Assembly: GCF_008123425.1 (NCBI RefSeq)
Contig: NZ_VSSS01000051.1
Coordinates: 124,001 to 188,000, forward strand
Length of the DNA: 64,000 nt
Direction: 5' to 3'
DNA from: Bradyrhizobium rifense
Lineage (GTDB): Bacteria; Pseudomonadota; Alphaproteobacteria; Rhizobiales; Xanthobacteraceae
Under the pieces are notes generated by a model. It was not told where the DNA came from. It saw nothing but the letters and a program-made list of their open reading frames with translations, and ran no database searches. The translations under genes and the position numbers were made by a program. Shown in pieces: positions 25,892 to 32,924 of this stretch (positions within the stretch are counted from its first letter, which is position 1; every line of letters begins with the position of its first letter).

Positions 25892-26935
25892 TCAATTCTT
25901 CAAAGCCGCCGGCACGATGTATCGATCCAGCAGGTCCAGCTCGGGCGCGACCATGTTCTTGGATCGTCGGGATGCGTTGAAGACGACGACCATGTCGAGC
26001 GCGGGGATGATGATGGTCTTTTGCGAATTGACGCCCATCGCGGCAATCCATTGAACTTCGCGAGTCCCCTCCAGCGATCGGCCAAGCCACCACTGATAGC
26101 CATAAGAGAGCGGCCACTCCGTCTTGATCTGCTCGGCCGTCGATTGATCCACCCAGGACGCCGGAACGATCTGCCGACCTTCCCAAACCCCATGGTTGAG
26201 AACGAGCTGGCCGATTTTCGCCCAGTCGCGGGGGCGCAGATTTAGCCCCTCACTCGACATGGCAACATTGTTGAACGGCGATTTAAGCCATTCTACATCG
26301 TTGATGCCGAGCGGCACGAAAAGTTCTTCCTGAGCCAGGACATCGACGGTTTTCCCCGTGACCTTTTTCAGGATGGCCCCAACCAGCTCCGTTTCGGTGT
26401 CGCTGTACCGGAAGGTGACACCGGGAGCTCTGTCGGAGCCCAATCCTGCCGACATCATCAGGAGATGGCGCAGCGTGATGGGATCCTTGTCAAGCATACG
26501 GAGATCGGCATGCTCCGGCAGATAGAAAAAAGCCGGGACGTCCAAATCCTTGATCAGGCCGCGCTCCATGGCGATCCCGACCAGCAGCGAGACGACGCTT
26601 TTGGTCATCGCGTTACCGCGGCGCCGCGTTGTCGCGTCGGCATGGCGCGGCCGCTGAGGGTCGGCAAAATAGCGCTCATAGACGAGCACGCCATGCCTGA
26701 TGACGACAATGTCGTCGACATTGGCGAGCATGCCGCCGCTGATGCCGCTTTCCATCGCGCAAAGCAGAGACACGTTCATCCCCTGCTTGTCCGGCGACGT
26801 CATCGCCCATCCGTCATGGATTTCTTGCGGGATGCCGCAGTCGGATGCAGGTTCGGTCCCGAACGCGGTTTGAACTCCGACGGGACCGAGAGCGAAGGCA
26901 CACAAGGCCGCAACGCAGCTGATCGACACCCGCAT
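25892..26935 (-). CDS. Inactive-looking serine hydrolase paralog (copy C)
   Basis: A 347-residue exported protein, closely similar along its length to the product of 21519-22559. The three catalytic motifs are altered. SxxK Ser108 of copy A is Ala109 here (NAMTKS; codon GCG at 26609-26611). The YxN region reads FRYSDTETELVG (Asn to Asp), and KGF of the third motif is MGV. It retains its signal peptide and an open frame, so it looks like a maintained pseudoenzyme rather than decay. It could bind the same ligand without hydrolysis. Its downstream neighbour is plsY on the other strand. Confidence 0.88.
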   Translation of the reverse strand: MRVSISCVAALCAFALGPVGVQTAFGTEPASDCGIPQEIHDGWAMTSPDKQGMNVSLLCAMESGISGGMLANVDDIVVIRHGVLVYERYFADPQRPRHADATTRRRGNAMTKSVVSLLVGIAMERGLIKDLDVPAFFYLPEHADLRMLDKDPITLRHLLMMSAGLGSDRAPGVTFRYSDTETELVGAILKKVTGKTVDVLAQEELFVPLGINDVEWLKSPFNNVAMSSEGLNLRPRDWAKIGQLVLNHGVWEGRQIVPASWVDQSTAEQIKTEWPLSYGYQWWLGRSLEGTREVQWIAAMGVNSQKTIIIPALDMVVVFNASRRSKNMVAPELDLLDRYIVPAALKN

Positions 26936-27054
26936 GTCAGGTTCTCCCCCACCATTGCCAGCGACGCCCGATTCAAGGATGCCGTTCGGTGTGTGTTTAT
27001 TTTGCGGCGTTGCGGGATCTGAAAAACCGGGTCTTGAAAAACCAAGACGCGAGA

Positions 27055-27801
27055 TCAGTTCACCGCCTGAAGCGCGGCCGTGAAGGTGGCGAGGTCGGCG
27101 CGCGCCAGCTCGTCGGGCGCCCATTTCGGAAGGTCGGCGAGTTCTGCGATCACGCGGGCCCGATCCTGCGGCAGCAGAAAGCTCGCCCAGACATCGCGCG
27201 TGTCGCGCAGCGCGGCCGCGACCAGGCGGGCGTTGGCGGGCTTGCTGGCGCCCTGGATCGCCGCACAGACCGTGGACAGGATGTAGAGGGCGCTGTTCTT
27301 GCGAAAGCCCGCAAATCCCTCCTCGCGGATGCGGGTGCGTTGCTCCGGCGGGAGCTCTTTCAAGAACATCGGCATCGCAACCGCCTCGCGCGCCATGCCG
27401 CGGATCATGAAGCTGATCGCCACCGCGTACTGGTCGCCATATTCGGTCATATTGCGCGCGAGCGCCGGCAGATCAGGCTGCGGCCCCGGCTTTGCGCCGT
27501 AAAAGATGAAGAGCTTGTGGCTCTGGTTGGCGGCGTCGGTCCAGTCCGGCAGCCAGTTCATGTCGCTCGCCTCCGGGGGCGGCAGCGCAGCGAGCGCGTC
27601 GAGATCGTAGACGCGGCCGAGCAGGACGGCGACGTCCGGCCGCGTCAGATCGGGCCGCTCGCCCTTCTTCGCGACGCCGTCGATGTAGGCCTTGAAAGCC
27701 TTCGCGGCATCGCGCGCGGCGGTCAGCTCGTGGATGCCGTCCTGCGCGAAGGCAGGCGAGACAAATGCGAGCAGGATCAGGAGAATTCTGACGATCGGCA
27801 T
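27055..27801 (-). CDS. Exported protein of unknown function
   Basis: A 248-residue protein with a signal peptide (MPIVRILLILLAFVSPAFA) and a helical mature domain with GIHELTAARDAAKAFKAYID and a C-terminal ELADLPKWAPDELARADL. No family was recognised. It follows the amidase gene by 31 bp in the same direction, so the two probably form an operon. Its end is 119 bp upstream of the start of serine hydrolase C. Confidence 0.75.
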   Translation of the reverse strand: MPIVRILLILLAFVSPAFAQDGIHELTAARDAAKAFKAYIDGVAKKGERPDLTRPDVAVLLGRVYDLDALAALPPPEASDMNWLPDWTDAANQSHKLFIFYGAKPGPQPDLPALARNMTEYGDQYAVAISFMIRGMAREAVAMPMFLKELPPEQRTRIREEGFAGFRKNSALYILSTVCAAIQGASKPANARLVAAALRDTRDVWASFLLPQDRARVIAELADLPKWAPDELARADLATFTAALQAVN

Positions 27802-27832
27802 GAGAGTTGGTCGCTGGCCTCGCCGCCGAGGT

Positions 27833-29461
27833 TCAGAGCGCCGGCAAGCCGGGCGGCGGCTTGCGCATGTTCGAGGCCTGCTCATAGGCGTAGGCGAGAC
27901 GCAATAGCTTGTGCTCGCTCCAGGCACGGCCTGCAAAGGTCACACCGAGCGAATAGTCGGGCGTCTCCTTGTCACCGGCGCCCGAGACGAAGCCTGCGGG
28001 CACCATGACGCTGGGATAGCCCGCCTTCGCCGAGATCACGCAGCCGCTGCTGCCGGGGAACAGCACCGCGTCGAGCTTGTGCTGGTTCATGTACGCGTCC
28101 ATGCCGTGCGTCCTGGCGGCGAGCAGGTCCATGGCGCGTGCCGATTTGTACTCGCGTTCGCTCAAATCGCCCTTGGTGAGGTCGGAGGCGAGGAACAGGT
28201 CCTGGCCGAAGCGCATGGCCCTCTCTGCATTCGCCGCGTTGAAGGCGATGATATCAGCCATGGTCTTGATGTCGGTCTTGGTCGCCCAATCCCTCAAATA
28301 GAGATTGAGACCGTACTTCAGCTCGTAGAGGAACACGATCGGCGCCCCCGTCGGATTGCCCTTGTTCTCGCTCAGCGGGTTGCGGTTGAGCACGGCCATG
28401 CCGGTGCCGGGCCCGCCGAGCCAGCCACGCGTCGGAATGTTGGCGCGCACGATGACGGCGCCGAGATCCTCGAGCACCTTGATCGCCTCGGTCATCACCT
28501 TGGCCCATCCGGATTGCAGCTTGCCGTAGAAGCGATCGTTCAGCGGATCGGAGGGGTCACTCGGCACGCCGATGCGCGCGCCCTTCATCGCATCGCGCGA
28601 GAGGCCGGCAGTGTAGTCGGCCGGCCGTCGCTGCCGCTTTGTCGCGGGATCGAGCGGGTCCTGGGCCGCCAGCACATTCAAAAGCATCGCCGCGTCGCGC
28701 ACCGTGCGCGTCATCGGCCCGGCGGTGTCCTGGCTATGCGCGATCGGCACGATGCCGGCGCGGCTGATCAGTCCAACCGTCGGCTTGACGGTGACAAGCC
28801 CGTTCATGCTTGCGGGGTACAACAGCGAACCCGACGTCTCGGTGCCGATCGACGCCGCGCACAGGCCGGCCGCCACGGCGACCGCCGAACCAGCGCTCGA
28901 GCCACCCGGAGACACGAGCGGAATGTCGTGATCGCCCATCAGCGCCGGCGCATAGGGGTTTTTGACCTGACCGCCCAGCGACGAGTAGCCCCCGGGCATC
29001 TCGATCGCGAGGATGTTGGCGAACTCCGTCAAATTCGCCTTGCCGAGGATCACCGCGCCGGCCTTCCGCAGCAACTTGACGACCGTGGCGTCGCGCTTGG
29101 CGCGCGCGCCTTCCAGCGCCAGCGAGCCTGCCGTGGTCGGCTGCTTGTCGGAGGTCGCGATGTTGTCCTTCACCAGGATCGGCACGCCGGCCAGCGGGCG
29201 CCCGGCCGACGGCTTGATGCCGTCGAGCTTGGCAGCGAGCGCGAGCGCATCCGGATTGAGCGCGCGGACCGAGTTCAGCGCCGGCCCGGCACGGTCAAAG
29301 GCCGCAATGCGCGCGAGATAGACTTTTGCGAGCGCCGTCGCGGTGACCTGCCCGCCGGCCAGGGCATCGACGATGTCGCTCATCGGCGCGTCTTCGAGCC
29401 TCAGTTCGGGCGGCGCCGCAGCGCGGACGGCAGCCGCGGCGCGACCGGCAGGCTTCTTCAT
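27833..29461 (-). CDS. Amidase signature family enzyme
   Basis: A 542-residue amidase with the Ser-cisSer-Lys triad motifs: the catalytic Lys in VPILVKDN, the Gly/Ser-rich signature SPGGSSAGSAVAVAAG, and the nucleophile Ser in GTETSGSLLYPA. It hydrolyses an amide of undetermined identity; relatives act on peptide amides or aryl amides, while GatA would need GatB/C partners, which are absent. An Ala-rich N-terminus before residue 25 is not a clear signal peptide. It is divergent from a GNAT gene, with a palindrome between them. Confidence 0.9.
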   Translation of the reverse strand: MKKPAGRAAAAVRAAAPPELRLEDAPMSDIVDALAGGQVTATALAKVYLARIAAFDRAGPALNSVRALNPDALALAAKLDGIKPSAGRPLAGVPILVKDNIATSDKQPTTAGSLALEGARAKRDATVVKLLRKAGAVILGKANLTEFANILAIEMPGGYSSLGGQVKNPYAPALMGDHDIPLVSPGGSSAGSAVAVAAGLCAASIGTETSGSLLYPASMNGLVTVKPTVGLISRAGIVPIAHSQDTAGPMTRTVRDAAMLLNVLAAQDPLDPATKRQRRPADYTAGLSRDAMKGARIGVPSDPSDPLNDRFYGKLQSGWAKVMTEAIKVLEDLGAVIVRANIPTRGWLGGPGTGMAVLNRNPLSENKGNPTGAPIVFLYELKYGLNLYLRDWATKTDIKTMADIIAFNAANAERAMRFGQDLFLASDLTKGDLSEREYKSARAMDLLAARTHGMDAYMNQHKLDAVLFPGSSGCVISAKAGYPSVMVPAGFVSGAGDKETPDYSLGVTFAGRAWSEHKLLRLAYAYEQASNMRKPPPGLPAL

Positions 29462-29483
29462 GACGTGCCTCTTGGATGGAGAT

Positions 29484-29502
29484 ATGCTACAGATCGTAGC
29501 AT
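29484..29502. promoter_or_regulatory. Palindromic operator between the amidase and GNAT genes
   Basis: ATGCTAC (29484-29490) and GTAGCAT (29496-29502) are perfect 7-bp inverted arms with a 5-nt spacer, in the 78-bp gap between the divergent amidase and GNAT genes. The cognate regulator is not obvious in the neighbourhood; the site could bind a GntR- or MarR-type dimer. Confidence 0.5.
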
Positions 29503-29539
29503 TTATCTCGCTTGCGCGGCAAGCAGATCAGGAGCGCCC

Positions 29540-30001
29540 ATGGACTGCACGATCCGGCCTGCGCTTGCCGATGACGCCGCCGACGTCAGCGCGGTCATCC
29601 TGCGCGCGCTGCGCGAGACCAATGCAAAGGACTATGCCGACGAGATCATTGCAAGGGTCGAGCAGAGCTTTGACCCGGACACCGTGCGGGCACTCATCGC
29701 AAAACGCACCGTCTTGGTCGCCACCATCGGCAACCGCGTCGTCGGGACGGCAAGCCTCGACGGCAGCGTCGTCCGCACCGTGTTCGTCGCGCCCGACATC
29801 CAGGCCCGCGGGATCGGCAAGGCGCTAATGGCGCAGGTCGAGCATATCGCGCGTTCGCGCAACATTCCTGTGTTGACGGTTCCCTCGTCCGTCACCGCCG
29901 AAACATTTTACGCCCGGCTCGGGTTCAAGTCCGTGCGCGACAGCCATCACGGCGACGAGCGCACGATCATCATGGAACGGTCGCTCGACGCCCCGATCTA
30001 G
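29540..30001 (+). CDS. GNAT-family acetyltransferase
   Basis: A 153-residue protein with the GNAT acetyl-CoA-binding segment FVAPDIQARGIGKALMAQ (motif A, Q/R-x-x-G-x-G/A) and the C-terminal AETFYARLGFK. It transfers an acetyl group to an amine of a small molecule or protein; the substrate is not inferable. It is divergent from the amidase gene. Confidence 0.9.
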   Translation: MDCTIRPALADDAADVSAVILRALRETNAKDYADEIIARVEQSFDPDTVRALIAKRTVLVATIGNRVVGTASLDGSVVRTVFVAPDIQARGIGKALMAQVEHIARSRNIPVLTVPSSVTAETFYARLGFKSVRDSHHGDERTIIMERSLDAPI

Positions 30002-30037
30002 CGATGACCAGTCACCCCTGTCCCGTTACACTTTGGA

Positions 30038-30679
30038 TCAGTCGCTTGGCTTGCCGCGCGACTTCTTCGCTTTCTCCGCGGATGGGGCCGCTTCGATCAA
30101 CGCCTTGAGGAAGGCGAGCACGATGCGCCCGCCGCGATTGTCATCGCTGCCGGGCGGCGACAGCGCAAGTCCGCGGCTCAGCGTGGCAAGGCCGGTCGCG
30201 ATCTCCGCCGGGTCGCCCGGCACCTTCTTGCCGAACAGCTCGAACAGGGTCGTGATCATTGTGCCGAGCGCGCGACGATGCCTGCGATTCATGTCGTTAT
30301 AAATTTTCGCAAACGCAGGGCTCCGCAGCGCGTGCAACTGCAGCTCGATCGCGAGCACACCGAGGTCGGGGTCCGAATTGACCGTTTCCGCCCATGCCTC
30401 GATACCCGCCATGGCCGTAGCCGCATCGCCTTGCGCGCGCGCCAAATTCGCCTCGATCCGCGTACGCTCCTCGGACTGATGCTGCTGGATCAGCTCGAGC
30501 AGGATTGCCTCCTTGTCCGGGAAGTTCGAGTAGATCGCGCCCAGCGAGAAACCCGCAGCCTCCGCGATGTCGCGGATCGAGGCCGTCGCGAACCCCTTTT
30601 TCACGATTTCCCGACGGGCCGCCTCGATCAGAAGGCTCCTTGTGCGGGCCTGGCTCTCTTCGCGATTCAGCTTCGGCAC
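30038..30679 (-). CDS. TetR-family transcriptional regulator
   Basis: A 213-residue repressor with an N-terminal HTH (IRDIAEAAGFSLGAIYSNFP, residues ~35-55) and a helical ligand-binding domain. It is divergent from the membrane-protein gene at 30774, and the region between them holds two identical-arm dyads (30704-30736). The likely role is ligand-relieved repression of itself and of that gene. Confidence 0.92.
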   Translation of the reverse strand: MPKLNREESQARTRSLLIEAARREIVKKGFATASIRDIAEAAGFSLGAIYSNFPDKEAILLELIQQHQSEERTRIEANLARAQGDAATAMAGIEAWAETVNSDPDLGVLAIELQLHALRSPAFAKIYNDMNRRHRRALGTMITTLFELFGKKVPGDPAEIATGLATLSRGLALSPPGSDDNRGGRIVLAFLKALIEAAPSAEKAKKSRGKPSD

Positions 30680-30703
30680 GACGGACGCTTTCTCTCGCTT
30701 GTA

Positions 30704-30736
30704 AATATCACTTGATATTCAAATATCATTTGATAT
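30704..30736. promoter_or_regulatory. Twin TetR operators
   Basis: Two 14-bp dyads, atatca-ct-tgatat (30705-30718) and atatca-tt-tgatat (30723-30736), have perfect six-base arms and lie 18 bp apart. They occupy the 94-bp space between the TetR gene and the divergent membrane-protein gene, so both promoters would be covered by two dimers. Confidence 0.75.
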
Positions 30737-30773
30737 CTGTATTGCATCGATGGTTTGTCGAAGGGCATATAGC

Positions 30774-31457
30774 ATGGAACAGAAAAGCCTGGACCGCACG
30801 CTGGCGCTGCTCGCCAGTCTCGCCGCACTGACCGTCGCCGCGATGGTTGCCGCCATCCTCGCGACCCACAGCTCGCAGGACTTCTTCCAGAGCGCGCGCG
30901 CGATCGACGACTACCGCGCCTTCATTGCCTCGCCACTTGCCGTCCTGGGCCTTCGGCTCAATCTCGGCCTCGACAACCTCTTCATGGTTTTCTACGGCGC
31001 CTTCTTCGTGGCGCTGGCCGCCCGCCTGCGCGGGCTGGTGGATTCGCGGCTGATCGGCGTGGCATTGGCGGCGGCCATGCTGACGCTGTTGCTGGATTCG
31101 CTGGAAAATCATCACATCATGACGACCGTGCACGCGCTTCAGATGGGCCTGCCGGTTTCCGCCGCCGACGGCGAATTCCAGATGATCGCGTCTCAGGTCA
31201 AATTTCATGCGAGCTATCTCGCGACATTCCTGTTCTCGCTCGGCTTTCTCCGGCTCGGGAGAATGGGTCGGATCATTTCGGTCGTGCTCTGGTGTTACAT
31301 CCCCTTCGGCATCCTGATCTCCGTCGTGCCGCCCGAGCAAGCCAAGGCACTGGCGTTGGGACGAACGATCTTTTTTGTCCTCGCCTTCGTGCTCTCGGCG
31401 ATCCTGTTCTTCTCTCTCGCCCGCAAAGACGGCGCCGCCGCGGCCGTTGCGACTTGA
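30774..31457 (+). CDS. Membrane protein, probable target of the adjacent TetR regulator
   Basis: A 227-residue protein with several TM segments, including ALTVAAMVAAILATHS, LDNLFMVFYGAFFVALAARL, FLFSLGFLRLGRMGRIISVVL and IFFVLAFVLSAILFF. No family was recognised. Its head-to-head position with the TetR gene and the shared twin operators mark it as the regulated partner; an efflux or envelope role is possible but unproven. Start 30774 follows from MEQKSLDRT and fits the operator spacing. Confidence 0.7.
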   Translation: MEQKSLDRTLALLASLAALTVAAMVAAILATHSSQDFFQSARAIDDYRAFIASPLAVLGLRLNLGLDNLFMVFYGAFFVALAARLRGLVDSRLIGVALAAAMLTLLLDSLENHHIMTTVHALQMGLPVSAADGEFQMIASQVKFHASYLATFLFSLGFLRLGRMGRIISVVLWCYIPFGILISVVPPEQAKALALGRTIFFVLAFVLSAILFFSLARKDGAAAAVAT

Positions 31458-31525
31458 TTGACGCGCGCAGATAGACCACCATCGCATTTCACCGCTCACA
31501 ACAGAATGGGCGAGGAAACGCGGAC

Positions 31526-32677
31526 ATGGACGCAACTGTCGGAATCGATCTCGTCGAGCGGGCGCGGGCCATCGCGCCGCTGATTGCGGGTGAGGCAGGC
31601 GAGATCGAGCGGACGCGGCGGCTGACGCCTTCCGTCGTCGACGCGCTGATCGCGAACGGGCTCTATCGCGCGCTGCTGCCCCAGAGCCTCGGCGGATCGG
31701 AAGCGCCGCCCGAGATCTTCATGCAGATGCTGGAGGAGATCGCGAAGGCCGATGCGTCCACGGCCTGGTGCCTCGGCCAATGCAGCGTCTGCGCGATGAT
31801 CGCAGCCGCACTCGACCACGATAGCGCGCACGAGATCTTCAACACCGCCCCCGGCATCCTCGCCTGGGGCGCGGTTGCGCACGAGGCCCGCGCGGTCGAG
31901 GGCGGCTACCGCGTCACCGCACGCTGGGATTTTGCCTCGGGCTCGCGGCAGGCAAGCTGGCTGGGGGCGCATGTCCGCATCGTCAATGCCGACGGCACGC
32001 CGCGGAAGACTGCCGATGGCGCGCCGGAGATGCGCACCATCCTGTTCCCGCTCGCAAGCGCCGTGATGCACGACGTCTGGCAGGCGATCGGGCTCGCCGG
32101 TACCGGCACCGATTCCTATGAGGTGAACGACCTCTTCATTCCCGATCGCTTTGCCGTGTTCCGCGACGTGCCTTGCGCCTTGCGCGAGCCCGGCCCGCTC
32201 TACCGGCTTCCGACCGGCTCGACCTTCAGCCTCGGCTTTGCCGCGGTCTCGCTCGGCGTCGCGCGCGCAACGCTGGATGCGGCGATCGCGCTGGCGCGCG
32301 CAAAGCACCAATCACTGGCGGCGAGCGCGATGCGCGACAACCAGGCTGTCCAGGGTCTGATCGGCCGCACCGAGGCGGATTTGCGCGCCGCGCGCGCCTA
32401 TCTCTATGCGACGGCAAATGCGATGTGGCGCGACCTCTCTGCGACCAACGTCTTCAGCCCGGTGCATCGCAGTGCGGTTCGCCTCGCCGCGACCTGGACC
32501 ATCCAGCAATCGGCCAAGGTGGTCGACACCGCCTATCACATGGCCGGCGCCACCGCCGTGTTCCGCAGCAATCCGTTCGAGCGACGGTTTCGTGACATGC
32601 ACGCGATCGCCCAGCAGATCCAGGCCCGCGACACGCATTACGAGGATGTGGGGAAGGCGATTTTGTCGGAAGGTTGA
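31526..32677 (+). CDS. Acyl-CoA-dehydrogenase-fold flavoprotein (HsaA/monooxygenase type)
   Basis: A 383-residue protein with the N-terminal helical domain (LTPSVVDALIANGLYRALLP), the central beta domain (RVTARWDFASGSRQASWLGA) and the C-terminal Acyl-CoA_dh_2 type helical bundle (AYHMAGATAVFRSNPFERRF-like ending). The absence of the usual catalytic Glu context and the presence of the RSNPFERRFRD motif fit the flavin-dependent monooxygenase branch (HsaA, DszC-like) rather than beta-oxidation. These oxygenate aromatic or sulfur compounds with reduced FMN from a separate reductase, which is not seen nearby. Confidence 0.85.
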   Translation: MDATVGIDLVERARAIAPLIAGEAGEIERTRRLTPSVVDALIANGLYRALLPQSLGGSEAPPEIFMQMLEEIAKADASTAWCLGQCSVCAMIAAALDHDSAHEIFNTAPGILAWGAVAHEARAVEGGYRVTARWDFASGSRQASWLGAHVRIVNADGTPRKTADGAPEMRTILFPLASAVMHDVWQAIGLAGTGTDSYEVNDLFIPDRFAVFRDVPCALREPGPLYRLPTGSTFSLGFAAVSLGVARATLDAAIALARAKHQSLAASAMRDNQAVQGLIGRTEADLRAARAYLYATANAMWRDLSATNVFSPVHRSAVRLAATWTIQQSAKVVDTAYHMAGATAVFRSNPFERRFRDMHAIAQQIQARDTHYEDVGKAILSEG

Positions 32678-32696
32678 CGGGCAGCGGGCTCGCTCA

Positions 32697-32744
32697 ACCT
32701 CTCCCCGCCCTTTGCGGGGAGAGGTCGGATCGCACAGCGATCCG
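32697..32744. repeat. Intergenic palindromic element with two hairpins, copy 1
   Basis: Stem 1 is a perfect 12-bp hairpin, ACCTCTCCCCGC (32697-32708) with GCGGGGAGAGGT (32714-32725). Stem 2 pairs CGGATCGC (32726-32733) with GCGATCCG (32737-32744). The element lies between the convergent flavoprotein and EAL genes. It belongs to the Gaggg/ccctc family of intergenic repeats that I recall from Bradyrhizobium genomes. Confidence 0.7.
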
Positions 32745-32832
32745 GGTGAGGGGCAAGGCGAGATACCGATCAGAGCAAAGGTCGATCCGACGGGCATGAC
32801 GGCACACACTTCGAGCCGAGTTCGCGGAAGCA

Positions 32833-32878
32833 GCCCCTCACCCCGCCCTCTCCCCGTAAGAACGGGGCGAGGGAGTGA
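32833..32878. repeat. Related palindromic element, copy 2 in inverted orientation
   Basis: cagcccctcaccccgccctc and the following tccccgtaagaacggggcga contain a CCCCGT/ACGGGG hairpin and resemble the complement of the element at 32697-32760 (gaggggc/gcccctc ends). The pair brackets about 90 bp and probably serves as a two-way terminator for the flanking convergent genes. Confidence 0.55.
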
Positions 32879-32924
32879 CAGAGCGGGCGTCCCTTACGTC
32901 AGGAAATCCAAACGGCCGGCAGGA

